Assembly: GCA_936450465.1 (NCBI GenBank)
Contig: OW388303.1
Location: 4,961,193 to 5,025,192, forward strand
DNA from: Gibbula magus
Lineage: Eukaryota > Mollusca > Gastropoda > Trochida > Trochidae
Length of the DNA stretch: 64,000 nt
Direction of reading: 5' to 3'
Every line of letters starts with the position of its first letter. The first letter of the stretch is position 1. The notes beneath the pieces were generated by a model. That model was given only the letters and a program-made list of their open reading frames with translations, did not search any database and had not been told where the DNA came from. Position numbers and translations under genes: made by a program. Of the stretch, positions 37,822 to 49,359 are shown in pieces.

Positions 37822-37938
37822 GATTGCTCAATGTAGCGCTGCGTAGCAAGGCGAGCAAACTTCGAGGACTTTGCACTGTGTCGTTCAAGAGAGAATGAGC
37901 GCTACGTGAGCGCTACTTGAGCGCTACATTGAGCAATC
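37822..37938. repeat. Perfect 19-bp inverted repeat around GAGCGCTAC repeats
   Basis: GATTGCTCAATGTAGCGCT at 37822-37840 is the exact reverse complement of 37920-37938. In between, GAGCGCTAC-type words recur. The next 40 bp end in GAACGGGGCCCTG, which resembles a DNA transposon end. Probably part of a MITE. Confidence 0.65.
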
Positions 37939-38884
37939 AATGAGCGATTATAAGCGCTCGCTGTTATGGAACGGGGCCCTGATGTTCACGTGATAATTTC
38001 ATGTAATACAACGCAAAATTCTAATGGACTTAAAGCCTCTTTCTCATGGACACAATTTACTTTCATAAGCAATTTACTAACATGAGTAAAATTAAATATA
38101 CTCACAAGAGTAAAGGTAAATTTACATCATGTTCACATGTTGTTATGGCCTGGTATAAGTAGACATAAGTTCATGATTAGAATAACAGAGTTTCCATCAC
38201 TTGAGACAATGTCATTGAGAAAGCTGCTCATACAAAACGGCTCTGGGGCTTGTCGTGGGAGAGAAGTTTATGGAGATGAGAACAATCTCACCATTGGTGG
38301 TCTCAAACCACGAAAATGTATTTTTATGACAACATTTAGATGAGAACGTTGCATGACTAGAGAGCCATTGTATGTTCGTTGTGTCACCTAATTAAGTATT
38401 GATGAAACTACCCTCAGTGATATCTTATGAAGTCTTAAAGAACCGTTGGTTAATGATAAAAATGTAGGAACAAATTTCCGGAATTAACGAAATTGAAATT
38501 TGGCGTTATGTTCCAAATGAAATTATAATAGCTGTTTTTGCCAACGGGATATTTTGCTTGAAGCATATAATAATAATAAATGTACCATAGGTTGCTGTTA
38601 TAACCACATACAGATAACAGATAACATGCCAATAGTTTGTGTATTTACAAGATGTTTAGATACACATTAATATAACTATCGTCACAATCAGCAATGTATA
38701 TGTTTATTCACAACCATGGAGGAAATAAAGATCATTCATTCATTTGTAATATATATAATAATAACACTTTATAGTCCGCAATACACGGGAAATTCGGTTT
38801 GTGCATCCGGCAGCCACGGTGCAGCGCAAATTACAGCGTTGTTCTGTCCTTATAATGCTGAGTGTCAGAGAGCAACAACTCCTA

Positions 38885-38965
38885 TTGGTATGACGCGACC
38901 GGGAATCGAACCCCGGCCTTCCGGGTGATGAGCCAACACTTTACCAACCTCGGTACACACGAACG
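38885..38965 (-). mobile_element. tRNA-like SINE head, minus strand
   Basis: On the minus strand: A box-like GAGGTTGGTAAAGTG, a CAT triplet in the anticodon position (GGCTCATCACC), and a perfect B box core GGTTCGATTCC. The T-arm stem pairs only with an 8-base loop, and no matching acceptor stem is seen, so I prefer a tRNA-Met-like SINE remnant to a functional tRNA gene. Confidence 0.6.
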
Positions 38966-39378
38966 TTGTCATAGTTTGCAATTGACAGACTGTTGGTCTC
39001 TGAACCCTTGTTATTGTGTTCAATATCAAGCATGCAATAACGGAAAATCTCTCTAATGACATCACTTTCAATGGTGCAGGCAAATCCAATTAATTGTCAA
39101 TTATTTATCTTATGCCATGACGTAGATGAAATTTTTCTCTAGTGATTGATATTATCTGTATGTTTTTGAAATTAATTTGGTATTAGAAATATAACATACG
39201 TACTGGCTCTTTACCTTTTGTGTGAATTACTCACCTAAGCAAACATAAATTCTGTTCACATGTCATGACCACAAATACTCCAGGAGTATTTATACCTATG
39301 AGTAAATATACTTTTACTTAGGTATATTAACTCTAGGACTATATTTACTCATGTAAGCAAATGCGTTAACATGCCAAC

Positions 39379-39987
39379 TTAAGCCCTGTTTATACAGCGA
39401 ACTTTGTACATATGCAATATTGCTTATGGTAGTAATATACACACATGAGTAAAACTAAATTTACTTTGCGTTCATATGCGTTTCATTTTTGCCTAAGCAA
39501 ATGGACGTCCAATTCTTTTAATATATGAATAGAGAATTCCTAAAACATACAAATTAATATTTATTAGATGTAAACTAAATAAATGACATTAATTTATATT
39601 TGTCAACATTGTTTTATCTATATCGCCCTAATTATATTTTGATATATTTGATATATTTTGAAGGTCATCGAGTGCAAGAAGGAGATTATCCAATATAGAG
39701 AATTTGAAAAGCAGTATTAACAGTTTCTAAAGTTCTCTAATATATGTTCTCAACCTGTGTGAAGTCACTTTGTCTGTAAACGACGAACTTTTACTAGATA
39801 AGTGAAAATACCATATTTACTCACGGTAGTAACAAATTTGCTTACGGTAGTGAAAATTTTGTTTACGGTAGTAAGATATACATATGTGCAAATGCGTCCA
39901 TACGGCGAATTTTGCTCATATGAGCAAATTTGCATTTGTGTAATTCTTTACTCATATGCAAACGCTCGCCGTATACACAGGGCTTAA
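39379..39987. mobile_element. TTAA-flanked MITE (inner element)
   Basis: Flanked by TTAA at 39379-39382 and 39984-39987. The ends are inverted repeats: GCCCTGTTTATACAGCGAAC on the left, and GCCCTGTGTATACGGCGAGC read inward from the right. A TTAA target duplication is typical of piggyBac-type transposons. At about 600 bp, with no coding frame, it would be non-autonomous. It lies inside the 38030-40050 element. The internal sequence has many CATGAGTAAA/TTTACTCATG words. Confidence 0.65.
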
Positions 39988-40050
39988 GTAAAGTTACTAA
40001 CATTAGTATGTTTACTTACATAAGCAAATGTGTCCATGAGAAAAGAGCTT

Positions 40051-40669
40051 ATGATATGTTCACAGGAACACATTATATGACCGTCTTGATCGTTTCACGT
40101 AATTGGTAACGCTTTAAATACTTTGCAAAGCCAGATAAAGATATGATATGTACACTGACATACAACAGAAGCGAGTAGGCTACTCATTGATATGAAGCTA
40201 AAGGAAGGATGGTAGGTTGACTCACAGCTTATCCTTGACTTCTTGTAGGGGAATTTTGAAGTTGGTGAGATGAATAAGCAACAGATTCTATGGATTTACA
40301 ACTTCTTTATCGCAAGTGTGTTGTTTCAGTGTGTTAGGATCTACACCGAAACGTCACACTCTTGCAAAATATAACTTGTAAATCAATGTTAATCATTTTA
40401 CTCTCCGTGATTCTATTAATTATTTGTCATGTCATTTCCGTGCTTAACCTTTTGCCATTTTCATATTTGTATTTACATGTTTTACCGTTACGTTGCATTC
40501 TGTGAAAAATCTTAATTGTTCACAAGTACCCAACTTTGCTACATATCCATGGTACCCAACTTCGCACATTGCTTGCGATGTGTGCATTCTGTAAGACTGC
40601 TAAGTGAGAAATTTAAACTGTCTACCCATGTACCCAAATATGGAACATGACTAAAGCCTTGGCTTGGAA
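40051..40669. other. Spacer, no recognisable gene
   Basis: Nothing recognised; unique sequence. Confidence 0.5.
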
Positions 40670-41315
40670 ACTGTTTATTCAGTGAGTCTTGCTAATGAGA
40701 TTTCTAAACTGCCTATAAAATCCAACATTTGTGAGACAGTCATGGTCCAAGACTAAAGCTTGGGCTTGTAAAGTGTATGATCGGTAAGACAGTTTCATCA
40801 ATGGACTTATGTTAATCTCTATCAAACGTTTCACAGTTTCATAGAAGGGCATTACCTTAATATATAACAATGTTTCACAGTTTCATCAATGCACTTTACG
40901 TAAATCTTTACCACACGTTTCACAGTTTCATGAATGGAAGTCACGTTAATCTATACCAAACGTTTCACAGTTTAATTAATGGACTTGATGTAAATCTCTG
41001 CCAACGTGTCATAGTTTCATCAAAGAACTTTGTGTGAATTTATACCCAACAGTTCATAGTTTCATCATAGTTTCATTAATCTATACCAAACGTTTCAGCC
41101 TCATCGATGGAATAATGTTAATCTATACCAAACGTTTCACAGTCTCATCGATGGAATTCACGTAAATCTATACCAAACGTTTCACAGTCTCATCGATGGA
41201 ATTCACGTAAATCTATACCAAACGTTTCACAGTCTCATCAATGGACTTAAGCTAATTTATACAAAACGTTTTAGTTTCATCAATGAACTTTGCAATAAAC
41301 AATACCATAGTTTCA
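40670..41315. repeat. Diverged 45-60-bp tandem repeat
   Basis: The unit contains TTTCACAGTTTCATCAATGG, then a variable part, then AATCTATACCAAACG. The best copies are at 41105-41240 with a 45-bp spacing (CTCATCGATGGAATTCACG). Units toward the left are longer and more diverged. Confidence 0.85.
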
Positions 41316-44305
41316 TCATTGGAGAAGTCCTCTGCCCCTGACTAAATGGTTATACACTGATTAGCTGCTGGTGCCTGCTGCTGTCTGTTGATTGGCAGCT
41401 CGTCACGTTCCAATTATACTGGTAATCTAAGAAAGCAAATTAAATACATTGTACTGGCTGCAAGAAGGCCACTTGCTCAATGAGAGATCGATCTCGATCA
41501 CCATTCCCTCTTGTGTATACCAGAATACAGGCATGTAATAGAAGTCGGACAGATCGCACATGAATGTTATTCCTAGACTGGTGAACATATGTGTTAAGAA
41601 CCACCTTGGGTATATCACAATCCACAATGAAGGCATGTATGTCTTCATTTATAGATTGTTCAAACAGAAACTATCGGTAATTTATATTCAATATGTGTCT
41701 TAATAATCAGAATGAAAATGAGTTGTTATCCATAAGAATTCATTCTAAATTGACTCACGACAAACCCCTACGAACATTTACTGTGTATCTCCGTGATGAT
41801 CAATTGATCATGAAGTGTATACCTTAAGAAACAATTGAAACCAGAAACAAGCTTGTTGACTTTCATCCTTGGCCAACAATAGATCATCCCAGAAAGTGTT
41901 TATTCATCTCAAGACTGCTATTAACTGATATATCTATATTGCATCGATTTGTGAAATACGTATTCACCGATAAAATTTTACAAGGATAGTCTATAACTCT
42001 GTCACAACGTCAGGAGACAGATACAAATGACCCACAAATACCCAGAGTCAGGCTTCACGATTTTTAAAAGGGTCGTCACCAAAAGCTATGTGTTACATAC
42101 ATTTCATCTACTGTAAGGTCGACGTAACTGTGTCCTTAATGTAATAGTCTGCCTCGTTTTATATGTAGTAATTAGTGCCCATTAGTTATGTAAGACCTGG
42201 CTTTATAAAATGAAACATTACATGCTTACAGATATCGAGATTGACTTTTAACATTGGTCAATTATCTAAACAGGAGACGATATCATTTCGTCGAATGGTA
42301 TAAACAATATCATATATTATATATCGACGTTGGAACCCACTAAAAGGATCTCAGTTTGACCTGGATTTTATCTTCTATCTCTGTACAAATATCACAGTGC
42401 CGGAAGCTATTTTTGTTCTCGTCAACACAAAAACGTAAAGGGAGAAATGTAATTAGTGAAAGTGTTATTAGACGTAGGACAGTATTTATGATATTTACGC
42501 TACGACTATAGTGAGACAAAACATACAGGAACCACAAATTAGTTCACGAAATGTGAAAAAGACTTGAAAGAGTTGATTTTTTATGAGAGATCGTCGGCTG
42601 ACAAACAAAAGGATTCATCCCATGTAAGGAGCTATTGCACTCTTTTTGACGACAGTTCGGACAGTCCGGGACATATAATGTTATGTCCTATTGATGCAAT
42701 GAAGGCGTTATCAATCGTTATCATAACATGTAATAAATATATTTATTACTCAACCGTGGTGAGATCACTCATTACATGTTATCAAACGGGACATCGTTTA
42801 TTATTCTATGTTAAAACACCGAGGCGGACAGTTTCAAAAGTGATATATGAAGTGTCAAGATTTATTCAGGAATTGATTTAAAAATTCATGAAGTTCATGG
42901 AGGTATAAACTTAAAAAACGCTGTGTAAACTGTGTAAATCTGCGCAGCAGTGTTCTGCGAATGAGGTCCACGCAAAGCTATTGGTATTTATTTATATCGG
43001 TACAGCGACACGTTTGCGCACGTTTTATCAACATGTATCCTTGGGGAAATTCGCAATATTTATGGAACAAGAACGAGAAGCCATGAATCCAAGTCATAAC
43101 TTATATAAAAAAAATAAAATCCTTCTTTATTACAGTTTTATGTAAAGTTTTGCAAACAGACACAACCATTGGTGTATTGGCTAGTATTGGTTGTCGAAGC
43201 TACCACTGAAGGGCCACCGCGTCCAGGATAAATATGAGATCAGATCTCTCTACCTTTATACTGATCAGTGTGTCTGCTAATGAGTGACCTTCGTTTCATG
43301 TCTACATGGAATTGTTTTAATACTAATTACTTCAAGTTTCTGAAATCAGGTGTCTGTGACTCGATAGCAACTTAGCAGACAAGCTAATCAGCATAGGTAG
43401 ATTAATCCGATCTCATCATTATCCTCGACGTGGTGTCCCTTTGATATTTTCATAGAATATTTTCTTTAAAGGATTCAAACACGAACAACATCATATAACG
43501 ATATCAAACTCGTCAAAAAATTAACACCAAACTCAATTCTATATAGGGTTATTGAGGCGGTTCTCTCTAAACACTTAGAACACTATGGCTAGATTCCCTG
43601 GCTTTAAAGTTATGCCTGAATCACAACTCAGATAACTTATCGATTTGTCAATCAGTTTAGGTACACTGAATGTACTCTTTAAATGTTAAAACTGACGACG
43701 GATTCAATTAAAATGCAATACGCTCTAACGTGGTATTTCTTATTTGTATATGTTCTTCAAATAGACTTATTTTAAAACAACAAGAGAACTATTAACATGT
43801 GTTGTCTTATAGTTTCTGTTTTCCATTTATAAGCATGTTAATGGTTATATTTTTCAATAATTTAAATAGTATACATGTACAACGAGCATTGCAATTTAAA
43901 TAAAAACACGTCTATCCAACCTATGTTCCTAAAATTATAGCATAATGGCTTGGTATATGCATCGTGGAACCTAGTTCTGTATAAACGGGCATCACGTTGA
44001 GTGTTCGGGGAGATAACTCTATAGGTTTGTCAAAAGAGGCAGCCAGTGTCGATTATTTCAAAGTTGCATTAATTCCTTTTAACTTTAAACTGTCGCTTAT
44101 TACGAGCAAATGGGAAACATGTTTGGATGGAAGTTTCCCTGATGTTTGTTCGTTAATATTCTTGAAGTAAAATCAGACACCATTCACCAGCTGAGAGGGG
44201 TGATGTGCTATGGGGTCTCCAATACTTCTAGCCAAAGATGTAGTTCTGTACTTCAATAATCTTCTGCATATTTGGCGTATCAATATATAATAACGGAGAC
44301 ACAAG
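41316..44305. other. AT-rich spacer, no recognisable gene
   Basis: A 105-codon plus-strand open frame at 42564-42881 has no recognisable domain and is unsupported. No repeats stand out. Confidence 0.45.
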
Positions 44306-45440
44306 AATTCGTAGATTCTTAAAATGGCATATTTCATTGACTTAAATCACCCTGTTACAAGAAGAAATTGATTTTCCATTATACGTTTCATTTAATTTCA
44401 GCTAATATCAGATTTGAATAACAATCAACTGTGGTTTCAAAATTCATTACTACAGAGAATGTGGATTGAAGGAATTATCTATTGGCGATAAAGCATGATA
44501 TTCTGAATTGAAGGGGGTTGGATAATGAATTTGGATTTTATTAGTTGCTCAATGTCAAATATTGATTCTTTAAGCAAACGATTGATATGTAAGCCTGAAA
44601 TCTTATCATCTTAGCACTGTGCCTTGTTTCATGTACATACATTAGAATCTCTTCACAAATACCATGCATTCCCAAGAAATAATGTGTAAGAGGATGTTAA
44701 TACGAGAGGCCAAGTTTGGGTGTGGTTATTATATTATTGTAATCTTTATTCCAAGTTGTCTGATCGACCGTCATATTTAGGTCATACAGACACCGTTTTT
44801 TACTTAGAATTGAATACATTTTCCAATATTCACAGTATTTACAATGACTTAGCTCGTTTAGTCGCACTAAACATATTCGTTGTTCATCAAAATACAATCA
44901 TAACAACATATACTTTATAAAATGAACCAATAATTAAGCTTAAACTTTAAGAGTATAATTATTTAGCATTGTTGTTTGATCCAAGATCGCAAGATAACAT
45001 TACAGCAACAACAGAATATATCAAATGTTGATTTCTGTATTCTCGTTGCTTGGTGCATGTATATGAACCGGAAGAGACTAAAGAATTGAAGAAATTTGCG
45101 AAGAAATCTGTCTTAACAGCTGAACGTATGTACAATATTTGAAAATGGCATATTTCAATGATTCATATCATCATTTTATTTCACGAAGTAACGGTTCATT
45201 TAATTCTAGCCAGGGGACTAAAACGTCACCATTAAATAATATAGATTGCAGACATTTTAAATAAACGTTAAAACAGGATACCAAAATTACGAGGAATTGA
45301 AGAGAAGTTTGCGAGGAAATCTACATTAACTGGTGAAGATTATCTGAAGACGGTATATCTAATCGATAAAAATCACTCTTTTCTTAGAAGGAATTATTGT
45401 TTTACTCTTGAAACATTATATCCTTTTACATAGTTTTAAT
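44306..45440. repeat. Diverged paralogous blocks, copies A1-A3
   Basis: A block with the words GAAGAGAA, TTTGCGAGGAAATCT, AACTGGTGAA, ATGGCATATTTCAT, TAAATCA and GAAGGAATTATTG occurs at about 44306 (partial), 45085 and 45292. Further copies are at 51625 and 52595. A few dozen bases upstream of the 45085, 51625 and 52595 copies is a GTATATAA-like word. Function unknown; it may be an old dispersed element or a local segmental duplication. Confidence 0.55.
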
Positions 45441-46044
45441 CGATATCAGATTTCACTTACCATTACCTGTCGTTTAAAAACACCATTTTAATTTAAATGG
45501 AAGCTACTTTCAATGGATGATGATTTGAGACAGTGGAATGAAAAAAGGACAAATCTTTATTATTGAACAATTGATACCATTTTATTGAATCTACATCAGC
45601 TAGCACTTTATCGCATTATAGCGTTCTTGTCAGTAGAATACGGTGTATGTTGTCGTCCCATAATGACATTTCACCTATGTTCCTCAAAGTTTGTAAATTA
45701 TTTAAATTCCTTGCGTGCAATGACAAATACTGCTATATGAACAAATGATCCAGTTTAATCGTGAATACATTATATACACCTTAAAATGACAAAGATGCAA
45801 TTAAAGAAATATCCTTTGAATTATTTTTCCTTTGTCCGTGTTGAATCGTAATCGCAGTTCGAAAGGACAAACAATCTGTAAAGTGTGTAAGTGAAATTCA
45901 TCTCTGGGTGCAATTATGTCAAATGTCGAAATCATTTTCTTTTACGTGAAAAGAATATTCTCATTCCACTCTGTGATTCCTGTTAGTTCTATATGATAGA
46001 TAAGACAATAATTATCCTTACATTATTATGTACAGAATATGATT

Positions 46045-46830
46045 ACACAATTCCCACACGCGTTTACTTTAAATGCAAAACAAAGAAAATACTGTTCTAA
46101 AAGTCTGTGGCTAATGTGCTCAAAAAGCATATACAATTCTGTTGAACAGGATTTGGATTATAACCAAAGATATAAATCATGTTGTGAAAACGTGAAAATG
46201 AGCATTGTTATTAGCAAAACAATTGTTTCCTATCCTTGTAATGGGATATTCGTGATTTTCTTCTCTCTTCCACTGACCATCGGGAACCATTGAATGATAA
46301 CGTATCTCTACACCGAAGCAGTTAAACACTGTGCATATACATATATAGCACATGGGATGCCGGAACGAAGTAATTATGATGGCTGTTACTTCTGTCATCT
46401 GACAAACGAGATCATGTTTATTCCACTGCTTATCTCAGTATATAAACACAATACGTGTGAAAAGAAAATAAGGAGAATCTGAGCTGGATAACGTTTGATG
46501 TGAATCAACAACTGCAATGCTAAAAATATACCCTTCTGGTGTTGCTCGTTAAACATTTTATTAGGGGGGTGGGGTTACATTAACCAGTTGATCTAAATAT
46601 ATTGAGAAAAAACATTTGATGAGGTAAGATACATGATATTAAAAACATTTAATCTTCCAGGCTTCAACGTTATTCCAGATATTTATTTACTGAAGGAAAC
46701 TGTTTTTTGGATATAAGAAATGAGAACCGTGTAAAGATGTTATCGTATTGGAGAAAAACGTAAATGAGAGACAGTTTATGACTCTACACTAGGCTTTGAA
46801 ACTGGAGGGTAGTAAACGTTTATAGGGCAT
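46045..46830. repeat. Paralogous segment, partner of 54360-55865
   Basis: Collinear with 54360-55865: GTGAAAACGTGAAAATGAG (46188 and 54496), TTCTTCTCTCT(T/C)CCA, TTGAATGATAA, then ACAACTGCAATGCT (46508 and 55500), CTTCAACG(T/C)TATTCCAGA, and AACGTAAATGAGAGACAG (46758 and 55792). The offset grows from about 8.3 to 9.0 kb, so the second copy carries about 700 extra bases. Codon comparison of the shared minus-strand open stretch shows about 14 amino-acid changes against 2 silent ones, so it is unlikely to be a conserved exon. Confidence 0.75.
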
Positions 46831-47139
46831 ATCTATTAAGTTTTAAATATCATACAAATTTAGCTGTAACTCCATGCACCATGGCTTTAGCTAGAACTCA
46901 AGAAATATCGATACTTGTTGATCCACATAACATTAATACAACCATTTATACTATTAAAATACAGTATTAGTTTATGTCAGATTGTGAATACATAGTGGTC
47001 AAATTGGGAAAGTGGTATGCATCTTACGAACGTGGGATATCTCCTTTTTAAGCCTAAAACGTTCTTCCATACAAAATTAATGAAACGATTCGACCAGGCA
47101 CTGTACACTCTGTGTCCCTGAAGGAAAAGCTTGCAAATA

Positions 47140-47166
47140 AACTAACGGGCAAAAGAAACGATACCA
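47140..47166 (+). repeat. Left terminal inverted repeat of the Tc1-like element
   Basis: 27 bp, identical to the complement of 48687-48713. A closely similar stretch (GGGGCAAAAGAAACGATAAC) occurs at 50464. Confidence 0.95.
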
Positions 47167-47356
47167 AACTTTGAAATTTAATATTTTGTTAGCAGAATGT
47201 TAAAATTTTAAATGCACGACATTGAAATGATTTCCCTATTTCAGTAGTCATATGTGTCACGAAAATTGTTGTGTTTTGGCGATCCGTTTCCGGCAAATTG
47301 TATTAAAGTGTGATTTTTTTGCATCAAAAGCACGTGCTGCACGTGCATTATTTGCG

Positions 47357-47363
47357 TATAAAA
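47357..47363 (+). promoter_or_regulatory. TATA box of the transposase gene
   Basis: TATAAAA lies 53 bp upstream of the favoured ATG at 47416, inside the transposon. Confidence 0.6.
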
Positions 47364-47415
47364 GATGTGTCGAATCACTCAACGACATACCACTACTTCA
47401 ACTGCATCGAGAAAC

Positions 47416-48426
47416 ATGGCAAGATTATCACCTGAAGAAAGATGGAGAGCCGTCGGAATGGTGCAGATGGGTGCAACGCATGCACACGTGGCTACGACGC
47501 TGGGCTGTGCACGCATTACCATCACCAGACTGATGAGACGCTACAGGCAGACGGGGAGAACAGTGGACATGCCAAGGAGTGGAAGACCCCGTGTAACGAC
47601 CGCCAACGAGGACCGCCATTTAAGAATTCTGCATTTGAGGAACCGGTTCCTGACAGTGACGGAATCAGCGACGACTGGGCTTGGACACGCTATCAGTCGA
47701 AGAACAGCGGCCAGACGTCTCAGACAGCATGGTATCCGCGCCTACAGACCCAACCGGGGCGTGCACCTGACGCGTCAACATCGACGTCAACGTCTCCAAT
47801 GGGCACGTAACGTTCGGCAATGGCAGGCTCGGAACTGGCGAAGGGTAATCTTTTCGGATGAGAGTCGGTTCCAACTGTACAAGAATGATGGAAGAACGCG
47901 GGTGTATCGACGTCGGGGTGAACGTTTTCGACGTTGTTGTATTCAGACTGTTGTACCATTTGGCGGTGGCAGCGTCATGGTGTGGGGAGGAATTAGCGGA
48001 CAAGGGAAGACTGATCTTGTTGTCGTGGATGGGAATCTCAACGCACAGAGGTACATTGATCAGATTCTCCGCCCAGTTCTCCTACCATTCCTGCAGCAGC
48101 ACAACAACAGAACGCTCTTCCAGCAGGATAACGCCCGTCCCCATACAGCCCGTATAACCAGGGAGTTTCTCCAAAGAAACAACGTCAATGTGTTGCCATG
48201 GCCTGCCAGATCACCTGACCTTTCACCTATTGAACATTTATGGGACCATTTGGGACGTCAAATTCGCCAAAGAGCTGTGGTTCCAGGAAACCGACAAGAG
48301 CTCGCTCGAGCCCTGAGAGAGGAATGGCAGAGAATACCAGACCGTGTTATCATCCGTCTCATATTCTCAGCACGACGTCGAGTTCATGCATGCATCGAGG
48401 CCCGTGGTGGCCATACGCGATACTGA
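47416..48426 (+). CDS. Tc1/mariner-family transposase, intact, DD34E
   Basis: Cuts and reinserts the surrounding transposon at TA sites, acting in the nucleus on the terminal repeats. The protein is 336 residues from the ATG at 47416, which has a good initiation context (GAAACATGG) and gives the usual start MARLSPEERW; an upstream in-frame ATG at 47365 would add 17 residues with no family resemblance. Residues 1-110 form the paired-type helix-turn-helix DNA-binding region, with the GRPR motif at 56-59. The DDE catalytic domain follows: D148 in IFSDESRF, D238 in FQQDNARPH, and E273 in SPIEHLWD, with 34 residues between the second D and the E, diagnostic for Tc1. The C-terminus ends ARGGHTRY, as in many relatives. 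Length is normal and there are no stops or frameshifts, so the enzyme may be active; expression is unknown. Open frames on the other strand and in other phases here are shadows. Confidence 0.95.
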   Translation: MARLSPEERWRAVGMVQMGATHAHVATTLGCARITITRLMRRYRQTGRTVDMPRSGRPRVTTANEDRHLRILHLRNRFLTVTESATTGLGHAISRRTAARRLRQHGIRAYRPNRGVHLTRQHRRQRLQWARNVRQWQARNWRRVIFSDESRFQLYKNDGRTRVYRRRGERFRRCCIQTVVPFGGGSVMVWGGISGQGKTDLVVVDGNLNAQRYIDQILRPVLLPFLQQHNNRTLFQQDNARPHTARITREFLQRNNVNVLPWPARSPDLSPIEHLWDHLGRQIRQRAVVPGNRQELARALREEWQRIPDRVIIRLIFSARRRVHACIEARGGHTRY

Positions 48427-48485
48427 GAACTTGTTGGGGCATGCACCGAGGCCCGTTGTGGCCATGCAAGATACTGAGGACGTGT
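48387..48485. repeat. 49-bp direct duplication at the transposase stop
   Basis: A stretch with GCATGCATCGAGGCCCGT and GATACTGAGAACTTGTTG is repeated once with several changes (GCATGCACCGAGGCCCGT, GATACTGAGGACGTGTTG). The stop codon lies in the first copy, so the second is a decayed echo of the C-terminal codons. Confidence 0.85.
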
Positions 48486-48637
48486 TGGTGTGGATTCTGT
48501 TTTCGAAGGTGCTGATCGAATTCAGGACAATTTCATGTCTGTACTTTAACAAGCTGTACTTGTTAACACATTGATCGGAAAGACATCAATATTTGATTGT
48601 TTGATAAACTATTCAGTTGTTTACAGATGAGAAATGA

Positions 48638-48643
48638 AATAAA
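48638..48643 (+). terminator. Polyadenylation signal of the transposase gene
   Basis: AATAAA about 210 bp after the stop codon and 44 bp before the right terminal repeat. Confidence 0.5.
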
Positions 48644-48686
48644 ATTTGTATCATTTTGTATTTGTCATTTATTGGTCAATTATACG

Positions 48687-48713
48687 TGGTATCGTTTCTT
48701 TTGCCCGTTAGTT
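48687..48713 (-). repeat. Right terminal inverted repeat of the Tc1-like element
   Basis: Exact reverse complement of 47140-47166, followed by the TA target copy at 48714-48715. Confidence 0.95.
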
Positions 48714-48878
48714 TAGTATTTCATGCTTTTCATGCAGGTTATGGGGAAAATGCATGCTCTATATCTTCACAAAGAGATGCAAGCCTTTGGTGGATATTGT
48801 AACACACATATGAACAGTTCAATATGAGAAATCAACCAATGTTCTAATTATACCAGTCGTTCATGATGAATAATCAAG

Positions 48879-49140
48879 TACAAATGGTGTAGTGGTTAGC
48901 GTGCTGGCCTCTCATGCCAACGGCCCGTGTTCGAATCCCGGCGGAGACACCAACATTATGTGACCTGGTATTGTCCCCGGGCAAGGCACTGCACTCAGTC
49001 CATCCAGCTGTTTAAAAGGGTATCTGGACCCATTTACGCTCGGTCGGAGCGCTTAATAGCAGCACCGAAAGTACAATTCCTTCAGGGAAATATTACAAAT
49101 TGTCCGCTTTCAGCATGCTATTTAGCATCAAAATAACGCA
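48879..49140 (+). mobile_element. tRNA-derived SINE, family B, plus strand
   Basis: tRNA-like head with A box TGGTGTAGTGGTTAGCG and B box GTTCGAATCCC at 48929. The body has GGGCAAGGCACTGCACTCAG and GTATCTGGACC. The 3' part (GGAGCGCTTAATAGC, ACCGAAAGTACAATTCC, GCTATTTAGCATCAAAAT) matches the copy at 15358. Apparently full length. Confidence 0.88.
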
Positions 49141-49359
49141 ATACAGATTGACTTTATTAATTTATACTTTACTTGAGAACAAGTTCTGTGGATAATCAAC
49201 TTCTTTATTGCAGTAGCTGCACCGTATCAGTGCAGATAGTAGCACCGTTATAAAAGAAGTGATACTTAACCCTTCAGCAAGGAGAATATATACAAGAGGG
49301 TAATAAGTCTGTACGTATGGTGGGTTGATGTACATAGAGTCATTTCTCTGGATAGGTTG

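Larger units (their letters stand above)
38030..40050. mobile_element. Possible 2-kb inverted-repeat element (outer)
   Basis: The left end AGCCTCTTTCTCATGGACAC (38034) and the complement of the right end (AGCTCTTTTCTCATGGACAC, ending at about 40049) are inverted repeats of about 20-25 bp with two differences. A TTAA stands at 38030-38033, but the right side shows TTAT-like sequence, so the target duplication is not intact. It encloses a SINE-like tRNA remnant and a second element. No coding capacity seen. Confidence 0.5.
47138..48715 (+). mobile_element. Complete Tc1-like DNA transposon with TA target duplication
   Basis: Perfect terminal inverted repeats: 47140-47166 starts AACTAACGGGCAAAAGAAAC and continues GATACCA, and 48687-48713 is its exact complement. 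Both are bordered by TA (47138-47139 and 48714-48715), the target duplicated by Tc1/mariner elements. The element is about 1.57 kb between the TA pairs, the usual size for the family, and holds one intact transposase gene with its own TATA box and polyadenylation signal. It sits within an AT-rich region between paralogous blocks. Perfect ends and an open frame indicate recent insertion. Confidence 0.95.

Noticed and set aside
38885..38965. Functional tRNA-Met gene on the minus strand
   Set aside because: B box is good, but the T loop needs an extra base and no pairing acceptor stem is visible; a SINE head fits better.
42564..42881. 105-codon plus-strand open frame
   Set aside because: No family resemblance and no supporting context.
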